Positions 11,271-24,100 of a stretch of DNA of 64,000 nt are shown piece after piece. The stretch covers positions 124,001-188,000 of the forward strand of contig JAGFBZ010000722.1 of NCBI GenBank assembly GCA_018398805.1, read 5' to 3'. The notes beneath the pieces were generated by a model. That model was given only the letters and a program-made list of their open reading frames with translations. It was not told the DNA's origin and searched no databases. The stretch is from Hirundichthys speculiger (lineage: Eukaryota > Chordata > Actinopteri > Beloniformes > Exocoetidae). Made by a program: the position numbers and the translations under genes. Within the stretch, counting starts at the first letter, position 1. Each line of letters begins with the position of its first letter.

Positions 11271-12110
11271 AGAAGCGAGGACGACGACGGCCGCCGCCTA
11301 AAGAACAGAACCGACCCATCAGGGCCCATCTATCCTGCAGAGAAAAGAGAAAAAAAAAAGATGTCTGTCTTGATTTGTCCGTCTCTTCTCATCCTCAAAC
11401 TTCCAACTGTGGATTCTGAGCAAGTAGCGAGCTGTGTTTCCTACTCTTAATCACAGACTATGATTGTTGATAATAACCTCATTATTACCATCATTATCAG
11501 TACATGTTTAATCCAACATGAATAAGAATATATATATATATATGTATATAGCAAGCAAGCCAGAAAAATCCCCTATTGAGCTTTTTTCACGTCTGTGCAG
11601 CTTTGCATTGAAACATAGAAAAAAAAAAACTTGAGCAGCAACAGCAACAGAGACATTTTGCTGCAAAAAAAAAAAAAAAAAAAAAATCACAGGTACTGCA
11701 TGGAGCCGCGGGAAATGAAGGAGCGTCGCTGACGGACGGAAGCAGAGATGGGTGGAAGGAGCGATGGCGTGTACAGACGTGTATATTGTGAACTGAGGGT
11801 TGGACGGGAGCGGGGCAATCCTAGAGGGAGCGTTGCCATTTATTTCAATCTTTTTTTGTGTGTGCGTGTGTGTTTTTATATAAGATTATTTAATACTGCA
11901 AAAATGATATTGTTATAATTATTTTAAATTTTAAGAAGCTTCGGAGGAGAGTGAGTTTGACTGGACATGGGTCTGTTTTCTGAAAACATCTGGTAGTTTT
12001 TTGTTCGGATCTCATCATCAAATGGCATTTGTTTGAATTTAGAGCATCGCAGCTGAGCGGTCGATGACTCGGCAGGCGCTCAGGTCGACTCTGAAATCCA
12101 GCTGCACCAC
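11271..12110 (+). other. raph1: raph1 3'UTR (start certain, end uncertain)
   Basis: Sequence after the raph1 stop. It has A-rich runs (about 11341-11360 and 11665-11687) and an (AT)n run at about 11528-11545, typical of vertebrate 3'UTRs. I see no clear AATAAA nearby, so the poly(A) site is unassigned and the UTR may run for kilobases more. Confidence 0.55.
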
Positions 12111-13450
12111 ATAGTATTGCTACACAAGAGGGAGCTCGTTTTCATGTCTTCCCTTCCCTCTGTGGGTCTCGCCAGGAGGCGGCGTGCACATCCATCTGCC
12201 CTTCCTGTTCTGTTCAGGGTCACGGTTGACTGGATAACCTTCCCACCCACAAAACACGCCGATGACTCAAACTCACACCTGCAGCTGCTCAGAAAACACG
12301 CGAGTCTCTGGAACCTGAGAGGAAGCCGTGGATGTTAATGGCTGGGCCGATGTCATCGCAGCAGTGGACCACAGACTCGCCTAAAACCTCCCTTAATCCG
12401 AGCTCGGCCTTACCGGTGAGCAAATCAGACCCGTTTCCACTCTTTCTGAGGACAGACTCCCCAACCACGTGTTTTTATCAGCGGCTGTGCTCTGAAGTCA
12501 GCCAGGTGAGTGAAGGTCGCTGTCTGCCTGTTAATAAACCATCACATCAACGGTCAAACCCTTTTGCTCCTCAGTTATTAAGAGTGTTTGTTAGTATCTT
12601 AGTACCTGTGATGATCAGAGTAGCCCCATGGGACGCCCTGGGTTCAAGTGCCTGAAAAATGAACAGTTCCACTCCACCAAACATGCAGACGTCGAGGCCG
12701 CTCAGAGATGTGTGGGAACGTTAGTCATCACCGTCTATGTCAGATACCAGAAAGCTCAAATGGACCCCAGACGAACAGGACAGCGTTTAGGCCTGAATAT
12801 AAAGACGGAGCAGCTGGCTTTGTCCACGTGAAGTGGCTGAAGATCACATTTAAAGAATCCTTTCTGAAAGCAGAAGCATACGAAGCCATGAAGTACCAGT
12901 GTTGTGATCGCTGTGGTTGTGCATTGCATTGTGGGACACAGAACGTTAGGGACGCGGGTGAGTTACGGGCTCTTTCAGACTACAGGATTTTAGTCTGGAC
13001 TTGGTAGTCGTGGTAAATCGGACGAGACTTGGGCTTATTGAAGACGTTTGCTGACAGGATATTTATCAGGCTAAATATCTGGAAAAACACAATATGAGCA
13101 TTTCATTTTTAAAAAGATGTTTTGTTTTTTTTACTAACCTTCAACTCTCCATGGCACAGACAGTCTCTTCTGCCCATTTGTGCCCATCCATTCCTCTATT
13201 CTTGGTCCTTTCTTCATTTTTTCTTCATTTGCGCGATGATTTGTACAGAACGCGCCAACGGTTCACAGTGTTGCTTTCCTCCCCCCATCCGTTTTCAAAT
13301 AATCAACTCCTGTGTTGTGCGAGGTTACACCTGATTTATCACACGTGTTTTGTCGACAAAACACGGTTTCATCGACCAGTCGGACGACCGAGTCACTGTA
13401 GATCACGTAGACGTTAATCTGAACAACCAACCAGCTCTGAAAGTCAGGTA
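12111..13450. other. Non-coding, possible distal raph1 3'UTR
   Basis: Several open frames of 60-107 codons occur here, but none resembles a known protein or has convincing splice sites. I see no repeat with recognisable ends. Confidence 0.45.
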
Positions 13451-14150
13451 CAGTGATCCCTCGCCAATTGGCAGTTTAAGTTCCGCGGTTTTAGTTACTC
13501 ACGGATTTTTCAGAAATGTATAATATAATTTAAAAAAAAAAATTAAATCACGGAAACATAACAGGATGTTGTGCGCGTTCTCTCACAGTGAAGAAATGCT
13601 GTGAGCCAGCCTGACCCCTTTAAGAAGGTAGCCTTATGGGTAATGATGTGGCCTTATGGGTAATGTAGTGTGTGTGTTGTGGGACGGCAGAAGAAAACAG
13701 GGTTATATGAAAAGTGTAGTGAGCATCAACAGCAGCCCAGCGTGTATAGATTTACATTCTCTGTTAACCGACAGGAGCCCAACAATACAACCTGTGTGAT
13801 GTTACAAGTTCCTGCAGTGCCAGAATAAAGTGCTCGTTCCATGCAGAGAAAACCAGACTTTTTCTTTTGTTGTTGTTAGCGTGTTAGCCGCTAATTACGA
13901 GCCAAAAATAGCACAATACCAGCGGTTTCTTTACTATGGTTCAGAGACCAGAGGCTGTGAAGGAAACAGAAAGACCACAGTTGAGCCTTTGTCTTGTTTC
14001 ACTGCAGTGACTCGCTACTTTTGGGGGGGTTTTTTTAAACATATTTTAAACACATTATTGAGGCTCGGGGGGCTCCGGCTCCAGTTCGCGGATTTTGATT
14101 TTTGTGGGGGGTACCGGTCCCCATTAACCGTGAAAAATAAGGGATCACTG
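13451..14150 (+). mobile_element. TA-flanked DNA transposon remnant (CAGTGATCCCTCG ends)
   Basis: Ends read CAGTGATCCCTCG and AAGGGATCACTG with TA on each side (13449-13450, 14151-14152). TA duplication and short inverted ends fit a Tc1/mariner or pogo-type element. It is about 700 bp with no intact transposase. Confidence 0.75.
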
Positions 14151-14152
14151 TA

Positions 14153-15993
14153 GTCTGAAAGCGGCCTAGCTAGTGCGCCATCCTGGGATTTTTTTTTTCG
14201 TCAACTGTGGACTATGTTTTGGCGAAATCAGTACAGACAAGTAATACAGTAAAGCAGAAAACATCTTAGTCTTTTGAACAAGGAGCTTGGGAGAGGGCAG
14301 GGCAAAGACTGCGGAGCCTCGTTGCATAGATGCTTTTTCGGTGACATCATACCCTGTGTAAAAATGTATTTTTGGCCTAAACGGGACCACAATTTCCAAA
14401 TTGAGAAATTAGATGAGAAACTAGCACCTAAGACCATAAACTCATAAGAAAAAAATGTTGAGAGAGCTAGAAGGTTTCACTGTACCAGTAACTTCTCCAC
14501 AGGTTTCCTACAAGCAGAGACGCCCCCTGGTGGCCATTAGGTAGAATGATCGTTGCCAACTTGGCCTGAAAAAAAAACCAAGGAACCATGTCCGACTTTT
14601 TTATACACACATTGTTACAAAGAAACTTCCCAGACAGTTTCTTCTCTTGCTCTTCAGTGGTTGTGTTTTAAGGCTGACAAAGTCTCCCTTTGCTTTTGTG
14701 GCTTTAAACTCTGTGGAAATACAGCGGAGGATCACAAAATGTCCCGTCAGGAAACTAAATGTTCTGAAGATGTGGACAGGTCACAGCGTCTCATGTTAAC
14801 CTGCATTCCCAGAGAAGCATGACGAGTTTGGATTTACAGCTAATTGGACAAACATTTCAAATGACAGCCTGGTGGATTTAACATGCAGATAGTTATCACA
14901 GGTTTGTTAGACTCTTCCCCCAGACTTCATCATCCATCAGGAACAACCTCTGAGCCTCCTGACTACACCTCAAGTGCTTCGATGGCAAAGGAAGGCTCTT
15001 TAAAGACACAACCTGGTGCCAAGAGACCGTTTTAAACACACATAAGAAAAGAAAAGGCCCGTAGAGACCGGCTGTAACTCAGAGCAGAAGTTTACAACTA
15101 ATCCTGGTTTGTGGCAGCATGTCGACTGCCAGTCAGCTGCTCCATCCAAACATCCTCCCTGACCTACGGAAACATCATTTTAAAGATTCGACTGTGTCCA
15201 GATCAGTTCAGAAAGTCCATTTTCTGACAAGTTTATTTTTCTATTCACACATGAAGCTCTTCCTACCTTCCTGTTTTATCTCGGCGTCGCCTCCACAGCA
15301 GCAGCACAGATGCCAAAAATGTAAATCTACTGCCCCAGTTTTGATTTTTCTTTTTTTTTTTTTTTATGTGCAATTGTTTGTTCATAAAGTACTGGGATTT
15401 ATTTTCCGTGTTTAGAAAATGGTCTGTCGGTTCTTACATGAAATCTGTTTTGTGACGATGTCAGAGAGAGAGATGCCCACTGCCCACGTCATGGTGTATT
15501 TGAGTGACACTAGAGAACATCAGACAGTCTGAAACCGATCAATGTCTCGCTCATGGACATGCGGCAGCACACACAGCTGTTACTGGTGTCAAAACTGCTG
15601 TTGCATTTAAAATAAATCAGTAAAAAAAAATTGAGTGCATGTTGTAAAGTTTTTACATGGTTCAAAGTGATCCTGTGCAGCAATTCCGGTTCTGACCACA
15701 TGGGGGCAAACAGATGTGTTGCGTTGACAAAAGAGCCACCAACAACACCGTGTTAATGAGTGGAGACGGTCCGACAGGTCTTGTAATACCACTTTAGAGG
15801 AGCATGTTGTGTCTCACAACAGGAGCTGACGCAATGAGCTATCTGCTGATATGCTGCCCCCTTGTGGCCGGATGTGGTATTGCTACATAGAGCAGCTTTA
15901 TCTGAAGCTGTGAAGCGTGGCGTCACGCACGGTTCATCTCCATGTTACATCACAGCCAGACTGACCACCACTATTTAGTCTTTGTAAAGCATA
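14153..15993. other. Intergenic, nothing recognised
   Basis: Only short frames without homology that I can recognise. No paired repeat ends seen. A T run occurs at about 15352-15366. Confidence 0.5.
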
Positions 15994-15995
15994 TA

Positions 15996-16700
15996 CAGTG
16001 GTACCTCTATTTACGAAATTCATTGGTTCTGGAAGTAGTTTCGTAACCTGAAAATTCTGGAAGTAGAGACGTGTTTTCCATGTAAATGGTCTAATCCATA
16101 CATTTTTTTATAAATTATAAAAATGCATCAAAACATTTAAAAAATATTCATTACCATTAGATTACTGCACAAAAATCATAAAATGAGACTTGTACATAAT
16201 AAAAAGCAAAGAATAAAAATTATGTTCATTTACCTTTAACTGCTATCGTCGTCACCTTTTCTCTCTCAGCAGTGGTTTTCTGCCTGACGTTTTGTAAAGA
16301 ACCGATCCAATTACATTTGCTTTTGTCGGCTTTTAACAATCCTTTGAAATTGTGCAAGGCTAACATCATCATAGTGAGTGATAGCCCGATTAGTGAACAC
16401 TTTTTCTGGGTGATTCTTTTCAACAAATTCCAAAACTTCATGGAATTTTCCTAAAATGCCAAAAGGATGCCAGGATAATGCTAGCTGATAGCCAGGAAGA
16501 TGCTAGCCGATAGCTAATGGCAGAGTAGCTACAAGTATGTTTACGTTCGGTAAACTCTGGGAGCTGCGAGTAGCAGCGCGTACTGTATTTTTGCCTTTCA
16601 TATCCTGAAATTTCTTTTGTAACAAGAGGAAATATTTTCCCGTTGAGACGTAACCTGAAAATTCCGTATGTAGAGACGTTCATAAGTAGAGGTACCACTG
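15996..16700 (+). mobile_element. Tc1/mariner-like non-autonomous element, copy B (complete)
   Basis: Inverted ends CAGTGGTACCTCT and AGAGGTACCACTG, flanked by TA (15994-15995, 16701-16702). Just inside, GTAACCTGAAAATTC recurs near both ends. The interior matches copy A at 1-336 in the opposite orientation. It has no coding capacity for a transposase. Confidence 0.88.
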
Positions 16701-16830
16701 TATTCAGTCCCGTCTTATTGTTAAACCTCACACCATGTTTCCAGCAGGAGAAGGGGAAAACATCCATCTTAGGCCTCCGACGCTTTCCAGAAAGGCTGGC
16801 ACGAGAGCAGTTTAGGGCTACAACGAATTA

Positions 16831-17299
16831 CCGTACTGGCCCGATTATAGGACGATATTTTACTCTAGAAATCATATTCTCAAAAACGGGACTCGCCTTA
16901 TAATCAGGTCTTGACTTTTCTGTTGTCGTTACACATCTGCGCCACTAGATGGAGCCGCACCAAAGTAATCAATAAGAATGGAGCAGATCTGATGTTTATT
17001 AGCATAATAAACCGCAGTTTATCAGATAGTACAATTCCTTGATCATCAATAACATGGAAACCTGACACGTTCCTTGCCTTAAGTATGGTACCATACTTCC
17101 TAAAAAAGATGAAATCATTAAAATGTTTAACAATACAGCAAAATTTTATCTCTGTGTGAGTTTTTCTACAATGATTGTACAACAAGAAGTTGTTTGATGA
17201 ATAACCTTCTGTCTTTAACATATTTTTGTTTTCCCAAAATTATATCTGAAAAATAGGGGTAGTCTTATAATCAGTCGTTCTATATTCGGGCCAATACGG
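16831..17299 (+). mobile_element. TA-flanked pogo/Tigger-like MITE
   Basis: Ends are CCGTACTGGCCCGATTATA and TATATTCGGGCCAATACGG with TA on both sides (16829-16830, 17300-17301). Subterminal CTTATAATCAG motifs also mirror each other. It is 469 bp and non-coding. It seems to sit in a short remnant beginning TAGGGCTACAACGA at 16813. Confidence 0.82.
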
Positions 17300-17301
17300 T
17301 A

Positions 17302-18341
17302 ATTAAAATAGATAGATAAACAAGAGGTGAAAGTTCTAATAAATTTGTCCTAAAGCAGTCTGAAAGTAGACGTGTGACAGTTTAGTTTTTTTCCTTTGCA
17401 GAACCAATTTAGCTTCACCAAAAACTTTTTTTTTTGTTGTTTTTGTTGAAAAAGTGGTGATTTTGTTTCCTCTTTGCATTTACCAAATAAAAAGATGGTG
17501 GTTTTCTCACCTTTTGTTCTAAATGAAAAGTAAAATAAAATAAGGAGACCGTCCTTTGGGGCTGCTGCGTGTCTGGAGGGACCTAAAGACCTTCCTGAAC
17601 CAACCGGGACCGGAGACTGGACCTCCTGCACGACGGACAACAGCACGACCACTTTATTCTGATCTGCTCATTAATGGAAGTGATGTTTTGCTCAAACTGA
17701 CGTTTTGAATCCATGTTGAAGGTTGTTTTACTCTAAAAGATTTACTCAGATTTTTCTTCCAACCAGAAATGTCGACAAAAATTCACAGGGAGGCTAGAAA
17801 GGACACAAAACAGCCTTCGTGGTCACATGCAGATAAAAAGAGTTCATGTCATCAAATACAAACAGATAATATCTAATCCAAACCGTAACTACACGTGTTT
17901 CAGTCACTCAGTTCTGAAATCAAGTTGAGATCAGTCTCCTTTTTATTGATGTCTCTGCAGCAGCTCCACAGCAACAATGAAACATTCTCTTTAATGTGAT
18001 GCAAAAGTACTGAAATGAAGTGAACATTAAAAGGTTAAAGGAACAAAGACAGTAAAAGTAAAAGTTTAAATGACATGCAGAAGCCGTCAGTCGGGACTCA
18101 GTGAAAACTGTAGAAAAATCAACATAAATAAAGTCCTGCGCGGGGACTGATGGAGCTCAAAACAGCACCGGTCTGGTTCCATGTCCACGCAGAAGCTCCA
18201 GTGCATCAGCCGGGTTTAAATGTCAGAACCGAGTCAGTGTCTGCGGTTCTCCTGGTCCAGACAGGAAGAAAAGAGAATCATGATGATGAACGTAACTGTG
18301 GAAGCTCAGTAGTGTTTCAGCACAACAGTCTTTTTAATACA
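17302..18341. other. Intergenic, nothing recognised
   Basis: No exon with paired splice signals, no recognisable protein and no repeat ends were found on either strand. Confidence 0.5.
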
Positions 18342-18343
18342 TA

Positions 18344-18709
18344 CAGTCATGGAAAAAATTATTAGACCACCATTTTTTCTTCACTTTCTTGTTCATTTTA
18401 ATACCTGGTACCACTAAACATCATCATGTGACTAAAACAGACAGAAAAGAAAACACTGAATGCATAAAAGCAGTGTTTTTGGCAGTACAAAGCCATAGCT
18501 ATTGATGTAAAAACTTAAGTGATTTAGGTTATAATCAAGAAAACCATGGAAAATGGTAAGATATCAGCTCTTAAATAAAACTCTTATGAGCAATCTTTGT
18601 GGTTATCATTATGTTTGTCCAAACAAATGTACCTTTAGTTGTACCAGGCATTAAAATGAACAAGAAACTGAAGAAAACAAGGGTGGTCTAATAATTTTTT
18701 CCATGACTG
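18344..18709 (+). mobile_element. Tc1-like MITE (CAGTCATGGAAAAAATTATT ends)
   Basis: Nearly perfect inverted ends CAGTCATGGAAAAAATTATT and AATAATTTTTTCCATGACTG, flanked by TA (18342-18343, 18710-18711). It is 366 bp and AT-rich with no transposase. The end sequence is a widespread fish Tc1-like type. Confidence 0.9.
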
Positions 18710-18711
18710 TA

Positions 18712-19713
18712 TGACCTCAAATCAGAGAATGTTGAGATGAGCTGAAGAATGGGATTTTTGTTTTAAATTCCTAAAATTACATTGACTCATATTTCTTTAC
18801 AAACAGCATGAACCCAAGGTGTGTTTTTTTATCGTAAGCTTCATTAAATTGTTTTTTTGTTTTGTTTTGTTTTTTTGTTTTTTTTGCATTTCTGGTCTGC
18901 AGCACATGCAGAACACTTAAAATTACTATCACTGTGAATACCAGGTCATGAAGAATTTCAGACGTCATTATGAAGCGCAGCTCCAACAAACCCATCTTAA
19001 AGTGTGCGCACATATCAGGTAGTAATTCAGTTTAATTCTGCTTGTATCACGCCGAGTCACAACGACGTCATTTCAAGGCTCTTTGAACAGAAAGCACTCA
19101 AAGAAAGTAAAATATAATCCAATTAAATCCAGACTGCGTTCCGATTCATCATGAAATTCATTCCAGTTGAGTAGAGCGTCAAATCAGCACCACGTCAATC
19201 AACAGCGGGGAGGCGGGGCATAGCTGAGATCTAGCAGCTCATTGGCTGCTGAATCACTCAGAACTTTACGTCGACGTCAGAGCGCCAAACCGGCTGATGA
19301 ATGCAGTGTTTCCAATTTATCATATTTATCGAGTATTCAGACCCCTCGATCGATTCGTCTTTTTTTAAGCGACTAGCAACAAATCTCGCGACTTCCTTGG
19401 TGTTTCTGGGGATTTTAGGGGACTGACGTGAACGCACGTATCGTCTCTCTTCAGCGGGGGCTGTCGTGAGTTCTTCCCCGTCCAAAAGCACTCGCAGGCG
19501 GCTCAGTCCTCGGCGGACAGCGCCTCCCAGCTACGGTCTGACACGGAGAAATTCGTTCTCCTTTACGGGGGCGCACAAAGCTCAAATTATGAATTTTATT
19601 TGCACTGAGTAAAGAAGGTTAATGGATGGTTTTAGAACTGACAGAAAGTGTAACTGAGGAGGATGATTGTGCTGGCGGTTACAGATTTTGATTTCTTGGT
19701 GACAGATTTAAGG
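18712..19713. other. Intergenic, nothing recognised
   Basis: Contains T-rich runs at about 18850-18890 but no gene-like frame or paired repeat ends that I can support. Confidence 0.5.
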
Positions 19714-19721
19714 CTTTGGTT

Positions 19722-20325
19722 TAGGGATGCACATGGTTAAACGATAACAGTAACTCTAATCGTTTAATACTAACGGTCAATTTTGTTTTTAAGCTACATA
19801 ATTCAATCAACTCATGGGGGCATGTCGACAGGTGCAATGGGCCTCTGATTGGTCAATTCTACATCTGCGTAAAAAAGAGCGTGTCATCAAAGAAATGAGG
19901 AAGTACCCACATCTGTATGATTCTGGTTCTCCACACTACAAAGACAGCACATATTCTAGTAATTCATGGAGGGAGATAGTGATGAATGTGGATCTGGATA
20001 CGGCCGAGACGGTGAGGAAGTGGAAAAACGCAAGAGATAAGTTTAGTAAGTTTAGCTAGTTCGTGATTGTCGCTCTTGCGTTGTGGCGTGGAATAACATA
20101 GCGGAGATTGCGCGAGTATAAATCAAAAGTGACGGCGGCATCTCTGCAACAAGCTGACGGCGACACATTGCCGCGAGAGTATAGACGGGGAAGTGTACGT
20201 ATGAGTCCACGACAACGCACGCAACATCGCGGCAGCCAACACTCCCGGACTTATCGGTTAATGGTTATTAATCGTTAAAGGGCGTCGGTTAACGGTCATA
20301 AAAAAATCCAAAATGTGCATCCCTA
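19722..20325 (+). mobile_element. hAT-like element carrying a MADF-domain fragment
   Basis: Ends are TAGGGATGCACATGG and AAAATGTGCATCCCTA. The flanks CTTTGGTT and GTTTGGTT form an 8-bp duplication with one mismatch. The terminus resembles the other TAGGG(A/G)TGCAC hAT ends in the window. It is 604 bp and contains a partial MADF-type reading frame. Confidence 0.75.
19814..20059 (+). pseudogene. MADF (Adf-1 Myb/SANT-like) domain fragment inside a transposon
   Basis: An 81-codon open frame contains KKERVIKEMRKYPHLYDSGS, then SWREIV and RKWKNARDKFSK. This is the spacing of aromatic and basic residues seen in MADF DNA-binding domains. It stops shortly after the first MADF, without the BESS or other regions of a full protein. 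MADF proteins are known as accessory proteins of PIF/Harbinger elements, so finding this inside hAT-like ends is odd. It is probably a captured or relict fragment. Confidence 0.6.
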
Positions 20326-20999
20326 GTTTGGTTCTCTGATTTTGGGGTCTGGTTCGCACCATATTTGTCCCTGAAAACACCGTAAATTAACCCGACTTTG
20401 TGAAAGACAACGTAGCTAAGAAACCTAAGAGACAATTCTTCACTTTGGTTCAATCCTCCATCCAGTAGAAAGGAGATAAAAACCTGGTTAACGTGACTGA
20501 AAAACCTCCAGCAGATCCAGACTAAGGGAGTCATCTGACCCGACCCCTTGGGGTTAGGGGTCAAGGAGAGTGCATAAGCACATATCATTAATGAAGTCAT
20601 CCCTGAACTTTAAGCTTCATCAAAATGGAAAGTTTGAAGTCGAATGTCAAACAATCTGTGAAGGCAGTATATGTTGTTCTAAAATCTTTTCTGCATTAAG
20701 AGAAAGTGGAAATGAGCGTTGCCACAGTCTCCGCTACAACCCCAGACCACCACAGTCTGGTCTGTGATGGTCCTTGTCCAACCCAGTTCCCACCAGCTGG
20801 TGGTCCACCTTTGATGCTTCTGAACCAACTCTGAAAAAGGTCTGGAAGACATTTTCTGTTTGGACAATGAAGTTTTAAGTAGCATTTGTGAATTTAGCTC
20901 TGCCCCTTCCCCCCTTGTCTATCTGGTTATATCAGACACCGATCAATGCATTTTTATTTATCTTTTTCCATATCATCCCAGCTATTTTCTGGTTAGGGC

Positions 21000-21158
21000 T
21001 CATTTCTGTTCTTGTGATGGGCGTCCAGCAGTGTTTACCAGTACGTTGATCCACTGGGACTCAGTGTAGATGTAAAGAGCTCTTCTGTCTGTGCGCAGCA
21101 CCATCACGTTCTCCGCCCGCAGACGTCTCATCTCCTTCTCTCCGTCGGCAACAAAGAC
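21000..21158 (-). CDS. ColQ-like exon: C-terminal trimerisation segment, probable last exon
   Basis: After acceptor CTCTGCAG, in phase 0, it encodes [20 protein letters not shown], then [20 protein letters not shown]. This matches the IFVV..EELERL...LAFRRDQRSLYF region of ColQ. Reading on gives 12 more residues and a TGA at 21000-21002. An alternative donor GTAAAC sits at 21033-21038, so splicing to an unseen exon is possible, but no ECDDGN-like exon was found downstream in the window. Confidence 0.75.
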   Translation of the reverse strand, partial: VFVADGEKEMRRLRAENVMVLRTDRRALYIYTESQWINVLVNTAGRPSQEQK

Positions 21159-24100
21159 CTGCAGAGTGACGAAGCACAGTCGGCTCTGAGACGAGGAACT
21201 CTTTGAGACAACGCCGCGATCAGCGACACAGATTTGAGGGCTCGTCTCGGCTCAGCCTGCGTAAACTGACCGCTGGGATTTCGTCCAGCGGCCTCTGTGA
21301 GGTTCGGACATTAGAGCAGCTGCAGGCAGCGGCTGGTCCTCTGCTTCCTGCGTCTCCCTGCAGACCTGGGAGGACAAACACTAGGACGACACACAGCATC
21401 ATTACTCAGTGAGAGACAGATGGGATGGCTAAGAAAACAGGTACTGACACAAACACCGTCTCTGCTCCTGCCTTCGTACTTTTCGTTGTTGTTGTAAAAA
21501 TGAGCCAGAGCATCTAAAGCTCCTTGTCCTGTTTTAGACGGCTGTTGATTTTTGGGGGAGGGGGGAGGGGGGAGGGGGGGGTCAGCGTTGGGCTTGATTT
21601 CTTTTCAGCATGTACTCTCCTCTCCGATGTCTCTGTCTAAGTTTGTTATGCTTAACATAACATTTTGTGCTGAGGTTTTTTTGTGAATCTCACAACATGC
21701 CCCTCAAGGACACGTTGTGAGAGACACTTTTTTTACCCTCTCCCCCCTCTCCCCATGTGACCTTATTTTCTTCTGATAAGAAGGCTGCGCCGCTACGTGG
21801 CAGCAGCCCCTAGACACCGTTGACCCATGTCCAATATGTTTGTTGTTTGTTTCTGTATGTTCTTCTTGGACGATGTACTGGAAATGTAATTTCACTGTGT
21901 TGGGACGCTGGCTCAGTGACAGTAAAGGCTTCATTCATTCATTCATTCATTCATATTTTACAGGAAACTGGTTTTACTGTGGATCAACACTAGAGGGACG
22001 AATCATAAGAAGAGCTTTGAAGGTATCAGATGGAGAACAAATTAAAATCTTCAGGTAACCAGCAGCAGATCTGCAGGAACCAGCAGCAGGAACCAGAAGC
22101 AGATCTGCAGGAACCAGTAGCAGGAACCACCAGCAGGAACCAGCAGCAGATCTGCAGGAACCAGTAGCAGGAACCAGTAGCAGATCTGCAGGACCCAGTA
22201 GCAGGAACCAGCAGCAGGTCTGCAGGAACCAGTAGCATGAACCAGCAGCAGGTCTGCAGGAACCAGCAGCAGGTCTGCAGGAACCAGCAGCAGGAACCAG
22301 CAGCAGGTCTGCAGGAACCAGCAGCAGGAACCAACAGCAGATCTGCAGGAACCAGCAGCAGATCTGCAGGAACCAGTAGCAGGAAGCAGCAGCAGGTCTG
22401 CAGGAACCAGTAGCAGATCTGCAGGAACCAGCAGCAGGTCTACAGGAACCAGCAGCAGGAACCAGTAGCAGGTCTGCAGGAACCAGCAGCAGGAACCAGT
22501 AGCAGGTCTGCAGGAACCAGCAGCAGTGGCCGGGCCAGAAGCTGAACCCATTTTTTCCACCTGTCCTGTTTGTAGCTCCACCATCGACCCCTCCAGCCTG
22601 GACTTTGTGACTTGCTCAATGTGACACGACACGGTTTTTCATGACTTCTTAACAAAATGTAGTGACAACATGTTCTTGTGTGTAGTCGTTTTTGTTTTCC
22701 CAAGAATCAGTAGTTCTCAGTTATTGGGCCCTAAACTACTCTTGAAACAAAAGCATTCAAGAAAAGTTTCCAGCATGGTCACTATCAGTTTCCAAGGACA
22801 CAAACAGAAATGTGTTCAACAGAGTCCTCTCCTGCTGCAACTGCTGTTGGTAAAAATGTTACTGCTGTCACAAACCTTGTCCAGGTGGTCCAGGCTCTCC
22901 AATCAGACCAGGTGATCCTGCTGGACCAGGATGTCCCAGCTGCCCCGTGGGTCCACGAGATCCCTTCAACCCCTGCAAACAGTCATCAGTCAGATGAGAC
23001 ATCTGGCTGGATTTTAGGCAGAAAAACAGAGATACAAACACAGACACGAAAATGGGTTAGGGGTTAAAACGGTGAGAAGTGTGCACGCGCCCGAGGGGGA
23101 GGGGGGTGCGGCTGAAATACTTCAGGTACACTGTGCAACCAAACAAAATACTGAGCTCTGTTCACCCACACTGTGTTTCAGTGATGTGTAGGAGGCACCA
23201 AAGGACTCTCCAGTGTGAAAGGACCCCTCTTGTCCCTTCACTGAAACTTTGCCCTCATGTTTAAGCCAGACTTACTTCCAGCTGCATTTTATGGCTGCAT
23301 CCAGCTTTTTAACAGCTGCAGCATCCTCTTCCCCTAACTCACTATCCTCTGCAAGGATAATGTTTGCATTAGTATAACTTGGATGGATGTGAGTAAGAAG
23401 AACAGCCCATTGGGATGCAGAGTGGGGATTATTAACAAGGCATGAAAATCCCTCACCTTTCGGTAAAATTCGCCGCTTTGAAGTCAAAAAGGGTGACCTA
23501 CGAGAATCGTGTAGATCCTAGGAGTTTTCTTTTTTTTAGGGGGGAGGGGGTGTGTCGGAGTTGGGAGATTTATTTTTATTTTTTTTTAATTATCATATAA
23601 TTGACCTAATAAGCAAACTGAGCACTTCAGAAATCGGCCCTTTAAATGACACTTGGACGGTCAGTAAATCCTGTCCAGAACCAATCAGGCCAGATTGTTC
23701 CATTATTCCAGTCATACAAACGTTCTTCATTCATGTGTGAATGCTTGGAGGTTGTAATTGTGTTTACATGGGAAGTTTAATTCCTCTTTAATTCAGAATT
23801 AAAATGAAATCTGATTTAAAATGATTAAAAATTACCATGTAAACACCTAATTCCAAATGAAAATGTCCAATCCGAATTAAACTTAATTCAAAGTAAGTGG
23901 CTGGTTTATTCTGATTTTAATTCCGAATAGAATAATTCCGCGGTCATGTATACACTCATTCTGCTTTAAATTATTTCCAGTCTTTCTGCGCATGCTCATT
24001 CTCTTGCCCGTCTGTCGCGATGACGCTTATATTCCGCGCTGGGCTTGTTTTCAAAACAAAGTTTCAAGATGGCAGCACGCAGTAAACGGTGTTCAAGAGC

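Noticed and set aside
20679..20885. Minus-strand frame with WGCSGDCG as a possible cysteine-rich ColQ tail exon
   Set aside because: Only two cysteines and no ECDDGN-type pattern. The upstream donor and this frame give no convincing splice pair.
22051..22632. 193-codon minus-strand open frame of repeated CWFL and LLVPADL strings
   Set aside because: It is the translation of the CAG-rich minisatellite. The array has no stops because of its unit sequence, and there are no splice sites or homology.
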